Part shown: in pieces, positions 5,009 through 14,300 of the stretch
Numbering within the stretch: position 1 is the first letter of the stretch
Layout: each line of letters begins with the position of its first letter
NCBI GenBank assembly: GCA_945833805.1
Contig: CAMAGG010000004.1
Location: 1-37,465, forward strand
Source of the DNA: an uncultured Clostridia bacterium
GTDB taxonomy: Bacteria; Bacillota; Clostridia; Oscillospirales; Ruminococcaceae
Length of the DNA: 37,465 nt
Direction of reading: 5' to 3'
The notes under the pieces: generated by a model
Told to the model about the DNA's origin: nothing
Database searches by the model: none
What the model saw: the letters and a program-made list of their open reading frames with translations, nothing else
Translations under genes and position numbers: made by a program

Positions 5009-6961
5009 TTAAGGGAGTTCCTGGAGGCGACAACCGATGTTGCCGTTGGAGTAGGAAGTGCTGTTGTAGTAGACGAAGAACAAGCCGCGATAGAGGTTCT
5101 GGCTATAGTAACCGCCCACATACAAACACGGGTCGGACGCGCTGAAGTACCAGTTATCGCAGGAATAAGTTGAGCTACTTCCGTTTGCTGCAGTTGGTAT
5201 AAACAACGGAAATATTCCGCTGGTATTCCTTACGCTGAATGCGGATGGATAACCGCTTGACGGTGTACCTATGCTTACTCCGTTTGAGCTGTCGCTGTAA
5301 TTGTTAGGATTGTTTATAATATTAAGACCATTACTGTTGTAATAACAGCCGTCGCACCAGTCGTAGACGTTATCCCACAATCCCTCAATATAACGGTATT
5401 GTGTACCAAGTCCGTATGTAGTGCGCGAGCTTTGTGTTGTGCCTGTATGATAGGGCATACTGTCAGTATATCCCATAGACTGAGTACCGCTGTTATTTCC
5501 GCATCCATAGCCTATCTTGCTTTGAGAATCCCAGTTAGCAAACTCAACGATATATAACAGCCATATAGTAAAACGCATAGCAAAGTCTGACTGCCATATA
5601 TTCAAGCCAAGATTGTGTATAGACGAACGTGCAGAGGAACGTGTTATGCTGACTTTTGGAGTTTGTCCTGATACGCTTTTATAGGCGCTTGAACCACAGT
5701 GATAGCGTCCGATGTATACAACATCGCGCTCACCTTTTCCGTCACCTCTGTCCATATGAGCCGGAGAAACACTGAATCCCTCAGTTTCGCCGTCAGCTAT
5801 CTGTATCTTCATTCCAGAGCCGCTTTGTGTTATCTTATACCAGAACTTTGGTATAGATACCATTGTGCCGCCTGTACGTTCGCTTGTCTGCATATCAGAC
5901 CATGGGTAACAATTATCAAACGGAGAACCATAATTGCTTGCACCCGATACATAGGGAACCGGATCAGAAAATCCTGATGAATCATCTGTTCTTGCCCACG
6001 ACGTTGAGCTTGCACCGTCCCACGAAGCACCGTATATTGATTTTGTAAGTTTAACATAATACCAACCGCCTATTATGTCGCAAAGTACGGTTTTGGTGGT
6101 TGTGACTCCGGAATATGTGACAGATACTGTCCATTCCCCGAGGGTAGGAACATGGACGTCAATAACTCCATCACTCCCAGGAGTTGCGGTTATTGTTTTT
6201 GAACCTGATTTTAAAGTAACCGCAGTATCAGGATAACTTGTAATTGTTATTTTCGGGAAACATAGGTTTTTAAGGTTTTCAACATCATCCGAATTTCCCG
6301 TAACCATAAGCACCCCATCTTTCATTTCAAGCCCCTTACCCACCTTTACGACCCCCGCCTTTTCCTCAGTCGCAGGAGTGGAGATAGTGTCAAGCGTCGA
6401 CTTATCGGCGGCTGTAAACCCACTGTTAAGCGCTGCAAGCTGACCTTCCGTAAGCGGCTTGTCGTTTACAACGTACTGAAGCGCCCATTGCCCTGTGGTT
6501 TCCCCGTCGTTTACCGTGTAAACGTACCTGCAGGCGGCGTTATCGTGGGTTTCATCGGCGAGTACAAGTGCGTAATCGTTTTTTGTGGGCACTCTCGTCT
6601 TCCCTGCGTAGTAGTAAGCAGACGCCCCCGACAGCGCCGCGAAGGTGGGGAAGGGATTTCCGTTTACATCGTATGTAATGTAATAGGCGGAAACTGAATT
6701 TATAGCGTCGTTTACATATTCTGTGCTTGCTTTTTCCCCGTCAAGAGCTTCAATTCTCCTCTGCGCCTCTGCAACGCCTTCATGGGCTTCAGCAATGCCC
6801 TGCTCCATGTGATTAAAACGTTCAGCCGAAAGAGGAGAACCCTTCTGCAATACTTCTCCGGCAGGGGTCAGGGTTTTTGTACCATCGGGATTTTCCGCCA
6901 CGGAATATGTATTTGGTCTGCTTGTAACATGGTCTTTCCATTCTGATTTAGTGTATGCCAT
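5009..6961 (-). CDS. Tail fibre/receptor-binding protein, DGR variable target
   Basis: 650 aa. An N-terminal ~100 residues include a short coiled coil (about 50-75) of the kind that attaches to the baseplate. A middle beta-rich region follows (about 100-310, including an Ig-like part near 235-295). The C-terminus (about 310-650) is a C-type-lectin/formylglycine-generating-enzyme-like fold with FTIWLLYIVEFANWDSQ and GLWDNVYDWCDG motifs. Residues ~600-647 are encoded by the variable repeat. DGR-diversified CLec domains display variable side chains for ligand binding, so this is the probable host receptor-binding tip. AAGGAG precedes the ATG. It is the last tail gene before the RT and lysis genes. 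Confidence 0.92.
   Translation of the reverse strand: MAYTKSEWKDHVTSRPNTYSVAENPDGTKTLTPAGEVLQKGSPLSAERFNHMEQGIAEAHEGVAEAQRRIEALDGEKASTEYVNDAINSVSAYYITYDVNGNPFPTFAALSGASAYYYAGKTRVPTKNDYALVLADETHDNAACRYVYTVNDGETTGQWALQYVVNDKPLTEGQLAALNSGFTAADKSTLDTISTPATEEKAGVVKVGKGLEMKDGVLMVTGNSDDVENLKNLCFPKITITSYPDTAVTLKSGSKTITATPGSDGVIDVHVPTLGEWTVSVTYSGVTTTKTVLCDIIGGWYYVKLTKSIYGASWDGASSTSWARTDDSSGFSDPVPYVSGASNYGSPFDNCYPWSDMQTSERTGGTMVSIPKFWYKITQSGSGMKIQIADGETEGFSVSPAHMDRGDGKGERDVVYIGRYHCGSSAYKSVSGQTPKVSITRSSARSSIHNLGLNIWQSDFAMRFTIWLLYIVEFANWDSQSKIGYGCGNNSGTQSMGYTDSMPYHTGTTQSSRTTYGLGTQYRYIEGLWDNVYDWCDGCYYNSNGLNIINNPNNYSDSSNGVSIGTPSSGYPSAFSVRNTSGIFPLFIPTAANGSSSTYSCDNWYFSASDPCLYVGGYYSQNLYRGLFFVYYNSTSYSNGNIGCRLQELP
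5023..5165 (-). repeat. DGR variable repeat (VR)
   Basis: The 143-bp 3' part of the tail-fibre gene, coding for about residues 600-647. Relative to the TR it has 11 substitutions, each changing one amino acid (Asn to Tyr five times, Asn to Ser, Asn to Asp, His to Arg, Tyr to Phe, Ser to Gly, Ile to Leu). The last 3' positions shared with TR (GGTTGTCGC in the coding strand) are GC-rich, as expected for the initiation-of-mutagenic-homing end. Confidence 0.96.
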
Positions 6962-6963
6962 TT

Positions 6964-7275
6964 TTAACTCCTTCTTTCTGATTCATATAGAGGAAATTTA
7001 AACGTGATGTAAAAGGTATCTGCGCTTGTTTTGGAAATGCTTTCGGGCGTAGCCCCTGCAACATCCCCGTCCGTATCAATAATACGGATACTCAGCGCTG
7101 TAAACTCACTGTCAGGCACCCTTGTAAACAGCACCACCGCGTTACCCTCAACAGATCTGCTGACAATTTCAAGGTCTGTCCACCGGTTTTCGCCTGTGAG
7201 TATCTGGACCCTGTCGATCTTATTCAGCCAGTAAGCCCGTATCTTATTCAAAAAAGCTTCTTTCCATATCTTCAC
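6964..7275 (-). CDS. Baseplate/tail-fibre-associated protein, hypothetical
   Basis: 103 aa, mainly beta-strand, no membrane segment. It starts MKIWKEAFLNKIRAYWL and lies between the gpI-like baseplate protein (4-bp overlap) and the variable fibre. That position usually holds a fibre attachment or assembly protein. I recognise no specific domain. Confidence 0.75.
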   Translation of the reverse strand: MKIWKEAFLNKIRAYWLNKIDRVQILTGENRWTDLEIVSRSVEGNAVVLFTRVPDSEFTALSIRIIDTDGDVAGATPESISKTSADTFYITFKFPLYESERRS

Positions 7276-7868
7276 GGCATAAACGCCTCCTGTCCTGCTA
7301 ACTTATTACCGCAGTAGCTTTCCACGGGATAGCCGAAGACCATCTCATTCCCTGCGGCTGTTCCGTATTCATATACAACATTAAACTGATAGGGTATATG
7401 TGCCGGCAGCTTTGCGCTGATAAGCTCCATAATGTCGCTGGGGTAGAAGCTGCTTTCAGCCCCTCTTTCGGTATCAATAAAAAGTCTGTTGTTCCCCTGC
7501 TCGTCAAAGGGTTTGAATTCAAAAGTGCTTGAAGCCCCCGTGTAAACTGCTATCATATCCCCGAGCAAAGCAGAGGACAGCTTGCCGCTTCCTGCAAGGT
7601 AGGATTTCACAAGCCTTCTGCGCTCCTCAAGGCTTTTCTGTGTTCTCAGGTGGATATGAAGAAACCCTTCCAGCTTTTCAACAGTTTTTTCGTCTGCACT
7701 GTCCACAAAACAGTTCCCGAAAACTCTTTCAATTCCGTCCTTTACGCCGTCCAGCATATCCCCTTCAGCCTTTAATACCGCCTGCATTTCCACAACGTCA
7801 ATGTAAAAAGTGGGGTAATAGGTTACAAGCTGGTCATAGCTGCTTTTGTAGTAGTCGTCAAACAGCAT
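7272..7868 (-). CDS. Baseplate wedge protein, YmfQ/P2 gpI-like (DUF2313)
   Basis: 198 aa. The motifs YYPTFY, a central helix around DGIERVFGNCFVDSADE, and LHIHLRTQKSLEERRRLVK match the YmfQ/gp48/P2 gpI family that links the baseplate J protein to the tail fibre. It overlaps the baseplate J gene by 11 bp and the next gene by 4 bp. The C-terminus (PAHIPYQFNVVYEYG) is the usual closing motif of the family. Confidence 0.85.
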   Translation of the reverse strand: MLFDDYYKSSYDQLVTYYPTFYIDVVEMQAVLKAEGDMLDGVKDGIERVFGNCFVDSADEKTVEKLEGFLHIHLRTQKSLEERRRLVKSYLAGSGKLSSALLGDMIAVYTGASSTFEFKPFDEQGNNRLFIDTERGAESSFYPSDIMELISAKLPAHIPYQFNVVYEYGTAAGNEMVFGYPVESYCGNKLAGQEAFMP

Positions 7869-8970
7869 TTACGACCACCTCCCCGGGAACGGGTATGCTG
7901 TCAGCTCCGGGAGTGATATTCTCCGTGCCGCTGTTGACTGATAGTCCGCTGTAATCGACTACCGATTTAAGGGACGCTATCAGAGCGCCTACCGCCGAAT
8001 ACCTCACTACAACATCGGAAAAATCCTCAGTAGTAAGCACTATGTTTTTAAGGTACGCTGTAAGCGCCCTTTCGGCTTCAGCCTTTGCCTCTTCCATACT
8101 GTAACCCTTTGCCAGCTCCGCGGTAAAGGTCACGTTTATTTCTGTTGGCTCAGCCGAAACCGCCGTAAAGTGTGCTCCAAGGTTAGCCGCGCCCTCGCCC
8201 AGTCCGTCGCCCATAACGTATGTCACACCGCCCACAACAGCCGTATAGCCTTTTGTCGCAGGGTCAACGTATTCCTGCACATCTGATACCAATTCAGAGG
8301 AGCAGGGAAGCCCCAGCGGATTTATAAGCACCGCCTTGACCGTGTTCGGACCGTTCCACAAAGGGAAAATGCGGGCTTTTCCTACTCCGTCAAAGCTTTC
8401 ACACCACGTTTTATAGTGCTGCTTATTTCCGTTTTCCGCGGGACCGCCTATTTTTTCCTGCACACGCTGCCGAAGGCTGTCGTCGCTCTCCGTGTCTGTG
8501 CCATATTCAAGTATAGCGCCAAACACCGCACTTTCAAGCCCTGCAATGTTATTCACAGGAATAGCAGGCGTCCCGCTCTGAACAGTGTTTCCACTGGTTC
8601 CGGGAGTTTCAGCCTGAAGATACAAAGTGCCGCTGTCTGTAATGCCAAGCACAAAGTACTCGTTGTCGGAAAAAAATCTTTCCCCAATGTCGGGAGTAGT
8701 TCCCGTGAAGGTAACAGCGTATTTCGCACTTACAGCCCCGTGACGGGTAAGCCCGTACTCAGAAGCCTTGATGTCAAGATATTCCCCCGAAGTAGTGTCC
8801 ACCTGTGTAAGCTCAGATACCAGGTCGAGATTGGCGTACAGCTCCGCTATTTTAAGAGCCGCCCCCGACACCGCGTCGTAAAAAATACTGCCCTGCCGTG
8901 TGTCAATGTCCTTCGGCGCACTGTCGATAATTTCATTCAGAATGCTTTCATAGGTTTTGTTTTCAAACAT
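7858..8970 (-). CDS. Baseplate J-like protein (XkdT family)
   Basis: 370 aa, close to the family's usual ~350. The N-terminus (DIDTRQGSIFYDAVSG, then LYANLDLVSELTQVDTTSG and YLDIKASEYGLTR) and the middle (SDDSLRQRVQEKI, GNKQHYKTWCESFDGVGKA) are diagnostic of baseplate J/gp47 proteins that form the wedge of contractile tails. It abuts the XkdS-like gene with no spacer, consistent with one assembly module. Confidence 0.93.
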   Translation of the reverse strand: MFENKTYESILNEIIDSAPKDIDTRQGSIFYDAVSGAALKIAELYANLDLVSELTQVDTTSGEYLDIKASEYGLTRHGAVSAKYAVTFTGTTPDIGERFFSDNEYFVLGITDSGTLYLQAETPGTSGNTVQSGTPAIPVNNIAGLESAVFGAILEYGTDTESDDSLRQRVQEKIGGPAENGNKQHYKTWCESFDGVGKARIFPLWNGPNTVKAVLINPLGLPCSSELVSDVQEYVDPATKGYTAVVGGVTYVMGDGLGEGAANLGAHFTAVSAEPTEINVTFTAELAKGYSMEEAKAEAERALTAYLKNIVLTTEDFSDVVVRYSAVGALIASLKSVVDYSGLSVNSGTENITPGADSIPVPGEVVVNAV

Positions 8971-9372
8971 TTATATTACCTCCCGGATATCCGTTTTGCC
9001 AAAAATCGTGTGGGCTGTAAAGCTTATGTGAACTCCGTCCCCCTCAAAGCCGAAGGAAAAATTATCGACGTCAAGTATTCTTGTATCCTCTGCCAGCGCT
9101 TCCTTTATCAGCTGGGGAAACGCCGTCTGAATAAGCTCCTTTGTGGTATCCTTGTCGTAGAGAAGCTGCTGAAGCTCAGAGCCGTACTCGCTGTCGTATA
9201 TGAGATTATTGTACCTCGCTGTCCGGAGAGCCTTGTCTATCGCCTGTTTTACAGCTTCTGTATTATCGGCTGTTCCGACTATCCTTCCACTGTCAAGGTC
9301 AAGCCTGTATGTTTTCGACGGCTTTTCTTCCGCTTCAGAAAGCGTTCCTACAGGAATTTCAATATCAAGCAT
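8971..9372 (-). CDS. Baseplate protein, XkdS/DUF2634 (gp25-like)
   Basis: 133 aa. The hallmark is RTARYNNLIYDSEYGSEL followed by a helical stretch with LIQTAFPQLIKEALAEDTRI, typical of the DUF2634/XkdS and gp25 lysozyme-like wedge proteins. It would start sheath assembly from the baseplate. It is directly followed by the baseplate J gene. Confidence 0.9.
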   Translation of the reverse strand: MLDIEIPVGTLSEAEEKPSKTYRLDLDSGRIVGTADNTEAVKQAIDKALRTARYNNLIYDSEYGSELQQLLYDKDTTKELIQTAFPQLIKEALAEDTRILDVDNFSFGFEGDGVHISFTAHTIFGKTDIREVI

Positions 9373-9376
9373 ATTA

Positions 9377-9619
9377 TCACATCCTGTCGAGTATGTAGTA
9401 TTTTTTACCGCCCCTGTAACTCAGAAGCAGTACCTTGTCACCTGTTTTAAGTCCCGAATCAGCTATAGCTTTCCCGAAAAGAGGCTGCACAGTGAGTTTG
9501 TCGTCCCCCATTGCTATAACAGTGACAGGAGATGTCTTTGTAATAACGCCTGTAATTATATCATCCTGCTTCGGGAAAAGTGATTGAATAAGCTGTTTCA
9601 GACTGCTGTATTCTTTCAT
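9377..9619 (-). CDS. Baseplate protein, XkdR/DUF2577-like
   Basis: 80 aa. The start at 9619 is preferred over 9640 because GGAGG lies at 9626-9630, and the longer form would overlap the upstream gene more. A small OB-like beta protein (ITGVITKTSPVTVIAMGDDK, then KTGDKVLLLSYRGGKKYYILD), as in XkdR-type proteins near the tail hub. It is 4 bp from the next gene. Confidence 0.8.
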   Translation of the reverse strand: MKEYSSLKQLIQSLFPKQDDIITGVITKTSPVTVIAMGDDKLTVQPLFGKAIADSGLKTGDKVLLLSYRGGKKYYILDRM

Positions 9620-9629
9620 TTTGAGCCTC

Positions 9630-10592
9630 CTACACTTCATTGTTTTTGTTAAGCTTCAGTGACATTGTGTGGCTGTCGCCCCTGAACGTGTGACTGTCCT
9701 CGTCTACCCAGTAGGTACGGTTAACGCCAAGCTTCCCGATATTCACCCACACGCCCACACCGGATATAACATCATCAATACCCACGGTATTTACGTTAAG
9801 GCTCTGCTCGGGAGTGCTTGCCTCTTTCAGATTTTGCTTTATCTGGTCTTTCAGCTTAGCTTCGGAAAGGTCGTCGTCCTTTTTCTCCACATTCTGAAAA
9901 ATACCTATCTTCTTTTCAAGGGCGCTGTCCTTTTCTACGGCGTAGACAGTATCATCTTTTGTAAGCACCTTAATACGGGTGTTTATTTTTTCAATAGACT
10001 TCTTAAAGCTGTAGGAAAAAATATTTCCCTCAGTTTCAAGAACGTACTGCAGAATATTTTCCTTGCGCCTTGCAAGACTTAAAATTCCCTTTGAGGAGTG
10101 GACATAGTATTTAGCCCCTGTTGCCTTGTAGTCCTGAGAAACAGCGTCCTGTATCACGTCCCACGCCGTTGTGCGCTGCTTTACAAGCTCTGAAATTTTG
10201 TAGCTTGTATTTGCTACCTCCGAATACCTGACGCCGAAACGCCTGCACACATCAATAAAAATATCGTGCAGTGTCTTGTCGTTGTATGTGAAGGTGTCCT
10301 TGTTGTTGGCAAGATATATAGCATTGTCGTAGGCAGTAACCGTCATTTTACACCCTTCCGACTGCTGCTGGCTCATTGCAAGCCCACGGAAAAGCTCTTT
10401 TCCCTCGCTGTAGAAAATAAGGCTGTCACCACGGGTAACATCAATGCCGCTTTTGATTTTTTCAGTATCAATAAGTGTTGCGTCAAGACTTCGGGCGGCC
10501 GCGCCTTTTCTGCCCTTCCAGGTCACGCTTTCCACAAGGTCTGATATATCGTAGGTACTGCCGCTTCGGCAGAGCAAAAGCTTAATATCCAT
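9630..10592 (-). CDS. Tail hub protein, XkdQ/YqbQ (gpD-like)
   Basis: 320 aa. Begins with a beta domain containing ITDV-like DISDLVESVTWKG, followed by an AYDNAIYLANNKDTFTYNDKTL motif characteristic of XkdQ/late-control-gpD hub proteins. These form the trimeric hub under the tail tube. The C-terminus GVWVNIGKLGVNRTYWVDEDSHTF fits the family. Its neighbours, LysM XkdP-like upstream and XkdR/XkdS-like downstream, are in the PBSX order. Confidence 0.88.
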   Translation of the reverse strand: MDIKLLLCRSGSTYDISDLVESVTWKGRKGAAARSLDATLIDTEKIKSGIDVTRGDSLIFYSEGKELFRGLAMSQQQSEGCKMTVTAYDNAIYLANNKDTFTYNDKTLHDIFIDVCRRFGVRYSEVANTSYKISELVKQRTTAWDVIQDAVSQDYKATGAKYYVHSSKGILSLARRKENILQYVLETEGNIFSYSFKKSIEKINTRIKVLTKDDTVYAVEKDSALEKKIGIFQNVEKKDDDLSEAKLKDQIKQNLKEASTPEQSLNVNTVGIDDVISGVGVWVNIGKLGVNRTYWVDEDSHTFRGDSHTMSLKLNKNNEV

Positions 10593-10602
10593 AATTTCCC
10601 CC

Positions 10603-11379
10603 TTACGGCAATATCAGCACCGTACCGGGCTTTATCCTGTTTGGGTTCGAGCCGATAAACCTCTTATTTACGTCATAGATCTTACGATAAGCCGAAGCAT
10701 CGCCGTAATACTTTTTGGCTAAGTCGTAAATACTGTCCCCTGCCTTTACAATGTATGTCTCAGGCTTTATAACAGCATTTATTCGCGCGGCAGTCTTTTT
10801 TGGAACAACAGCTTTGCCGTTTTGTACAGTTACCTGCCGGATCTTTATGTCCTGATATTCCTTAAAGCTTATGGAATAATCGTAGCTTCCCACATCTCCG
10901 CCCTTCTGGGAATATGTAAAGCTTTCCACCGACATAAATTTTATAAAATTACACATTGTTATGTACACACGGACAGGGATTTTTCTTTTGAATATATCAG
11001 AAATAAAGCTAATGCAGTAGTGAGGAAGTACCTTCGCCCTGTTTTCGCTTATCGTATCTGTTGTGACAAAATTCGTCCCCTGCGCCCTTGCCCTTGCCGC
11101 TAAGTCACGGACATTCACTGTGCCGTCGCTGTTAAAGTCCGACAGGTTGTCCAAAGAAGCCGCGTACTGGGCGAAGGGCAGCGGCTTTGCAGGAAAAAAT
11201 GAGGAAAAGGAAAGAGTTTCCGCCTTTGGGGACTGCAAAATGCTTGTTTCCCCGAGCTCCGCCAAAGTGACGCTCTGGTTGTTGCCGCTCACCTTGATCT
11301 CAACTTTCTGGGGATTTACAGGGATAAGCAGCTTTTCCCCCTGCGCTTCTATCCATATCTGATACGGATTAGTACTCAT
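10603..11379 (-). CDS. LysM baseplate protein, XkdP-like, with dockerin-like insert
   Basis: 258 aa from the ATG at 11379; an in-frame GTG/ATG at 11391/11388 is also possible, and AGGAAGG precedes both. The N-terminal domain (LLIPVNPQKVEIKVSGNNQ) and RKIPVRVYITMCNFIKFMSV match XkdP/YqbP, and the C-terminal ~50 residues are a LysM module (YIVKAGDSIYDLAKKYYGD). Between the conserved FFPA and the PVRVYI strand there is extra sequence carrying DFNSDGTVNVRDL (11077-11139), which reads as a dockerin/EF-hand calcium loop. It overlaps the tape-measure stop by 11 bp. Confidence 0.88.
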   Translation of the reverse strand: MSTNPYQIWIEAQGEKLLIPVNPQKVEIKVSGNNQSVTLAELGETSILQSPKAETLSFSSFFPAKPLPFAQYAASLDNLSDFNSDGTVNVRDLAARARAQGTNFVTTDTISENRAKVLPHYCISFISDIFKRKIPVRVYITMCNFIKFMSVESFTYSQKGGDVGSYDYSISFKEYQDIKIRQVTVQNGKAVVPKKTAARINAVIKPETYIVKAGDSIYDLAKKYYGDASAYRKIYDVNKRFIGSNPNRIKPGTVLILP

Positions 11380-14300
11380 AGGAGTCATCACCTTCCTCGT
11401 ATATCTCAGTGAGCAGAATGTCCATGATCGCAGGCTCCACGCTTTCCATCAGCAGCCCTAAAAGTTCTTCCTTATTCGCTCCCCCTGTTACCTCAATACT
11501 GCCGTTCCCTGCAATTTCGACCACAACTCTTCTTGTAGCTCCCGAAGCGGCAGCTTCATGGGGCATGGAAATATTGTCATTCTGGAATCTTTCGCCGTAT
11601 TCTATTGCCTGTTTAAGGTTTTCCGGAATGTACACTTCCGTGGCTTTCTGCTGCTGGCTTAATATTCGCTGCGTTTCCTGTGCGGTATATACAACCTCGC
11701 CGCCGCCGAAGTTTACAAGCTCGGGACCATTTTCGCCCACCAGTGCCAGGCCGGGAGCGGCTGAAAGAGTACCGGTGGCATAACCTCCGATAAGATCCCC
11801 GGGGCCGTTTACTGTTGTGCCTTTGGGGGCAGGATAGGAAACATTCACCGCATTTGCCGCGCTCAGAGCTTTTGAGATCCTTAAGGCAATACTCATAGCT
11901 TCCTCAACCGCATTATATCCGCTTGCTTTCAGCTGTGCGATATAGCCGTCCATCATTACTTTGGCTGAATTTGCGGCGTCTGCACTAAGACCCATTTGGC
12001 TGATAACGCCTTCCATGTTATCGTCAACATTCTGCTTGATTTTATTAAACTCTTCCTGCATTACCTTGTTCACTTCAAGCAGGGACTGTGATGTATTATC
12101 CTTTATTCCGGACAATTCCTTTAACGCGTCGTTGAGCTCTTTTACCTTTTTCTCTGCGTCGGTCGTGTTCATATTGCCCAGTTCCTGAGCAAAAGCTACC
12201 GCCTGTTCAGGATCCAGCTGAGAGATCACATCGTTATCCATTTTAAGCCCCGACAGCTGTTTTACAGCGTCATTATACTGGCTGAAATAGTCAATCTGAT
12301 CCTGGATATTGCTTGTAGCCGTGTCCATGCTGAATGTATCCTGCAGGTTCATAAACCCGTTTACAAGTCCCGGGTCTTCAAACAGATCAAACATTCCGTC
12401 AAGACTTGAGCGTATCTCGCCAAAAGCCTTCTGATATTCTTCGGCAAACTTTGTTATTTCTCCGGAGTAATTATTCCATACATTTGAAACAACGCCCTCA
12501 GCTGAAGAAATTTTTTCCGCAGTTTCTTCTGAGCTTGCACCAAGTTCTAAAGTTTGATTTTTGGCAGTTTCAAGATTTTCGTCAATCGCATCGGTAGTAT
12601 ATCCCAGCACCGTTCCGGCTTCGCGGAATTTACTTTCATATTCCGATACAGATGCGCTTGCTTCATCATAAGCTTTTTTTGACTCTTCGTACTTACTGCT
12701 TAATTCATCATATGTCAGAACACCTTGATACAGACTTTCCACATCTGTGCTATAATCTCCTGGGTTATAGTTTTCCGGGACAGCAACACCTGTATAGGTT
12801 GTATTTCCTTTTGCTGATACATATGACGGATCAGACGACATCTTTTTGATCTGATCTTCATACATTTGCATAAGCCGTAGAGTTTCCTGCTGTTGCTTTA
12901 GCTGTTCCTCGTATTCTGAGCGTTTTACGGGGTCGCCGATAAAGTCTGCGGCGTTTTCCTTTTTGTTTTTTTCAACAACTTCGTCAACTGCCGACATATT
13001 ATAAGGGTCAAACCCTGTAATATCCCCGGTATCATAATTTACAACAATGTTACAGTTAAATGTATCGTTAAGGTAATCGGCGTATTCTTTCATCAGGTCA
13101 AGATCGCTGTTGGTTTTAGCGCCCTTTTCGGATAAATATTTAAGCTGAGCCGCTGCAATATATCCTGCATTACCCATTTCAGCAATTGACGTAGTCTGCT
13201 TGTTGTATTCATCGATCCCTTCTCTGATTGATTCGGATATCGTTGTTACTCTCTGCGCATAATCAGCCGCCGCACCGCCGCCTTTTTCATACTGGGCGTT
13301 AAGCTTTTCCAGCTGACTTTCAAGACTTTTCGCGGCTTCTGAGTTTGCCCCATAAGCGTCAACAACAGCTTTATACTGCCCCTCAAGAGTGCTTATTTCC
13401 TCACTGCATTGTGCAAGAGTGCCGTTGTAGTCCTCGACCTCATCCTTTGCATTGTTTGCAGCGCCTGCAATTGCACCTATCACACCGCCCAGAAGAGCAA
13501 TACTGCCTACGACTAACCCTATCCTACCAAGCGACAGTGTCTTATTCATTGCCTGCATTGCGCTCGACACTGCCGTAATTGATGGAGCAAGGGTAGAAAA
13601 AGCGCCTGTTACAGTGCCAACAGCTCCCACAGTCCCCATTATTCCTGTGGTCAGTACAGGGCAGCTGTCCGCCAGTCCGGCGAGCCCTTTAAGCGCTTCT
13701 GTAGTCATATCAGCAAGACCGCCGATAGTAGGTGACAGAGCGCCGCCTACAGCTATTTCAAGTTCATTCGCCGCGTTTTTTGTAAGCTGTAATTTGCTTT
13801 CAAGGGTCTTGTACCGCTTTTCTGCTTCGGTAGTAAGGGCTGTGTTTTCTGTCCACGCCGTATTTGCAGTAGTGACCGCACTACTCAGCACTCCTGAACT
13901 GGATGCAAGAGCCTTGATAGTATTTGCAAGTCTTATGTCGTCAAGGTCCATCTGCTGAAGGATAACCGAAGCCGAAGCCCCGTTTCTCTCAACGTCATTA
14001 AGCCCTGCAATAAACGCTTCAATTGCGCCGATAGCGTTTTCTCCGAATGCCGCGCTGAATTCCTGAGCCGTCATATCTGCCACACTTGCAAACTGCTCTA
14101 AGTTCGCGCTTCCTGTTTCAACAGCTGTCTGCATAGCCGTTATAAGCCTTGACATTGATGATCCGCCCGCCTCGGCGTTTATTCCCACCGACGTCATAGC
14201 CGTCGCAAGCGCCAGTATATCCGTTTCTGCCAGTCCTGCAAGACTTGCCGCAGAAGCCAAATATGATGACATATTGACAATGTCGGCTTCTGTTGTGGCA

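Noticed and set aside
4758-5033. A separate gene spanning the TR (91 codons)
   Set aside because: The open frame is a by-product of the TR having the same frame as the fibre's 3' end; its start falls in the VR/hairpin area with no ribosome site.
5009-6961. A second VR elsewhere in the fibre gene
   Set aside because: No other stretch in the window resembles the TR by eye; a self-alignment would settle it.
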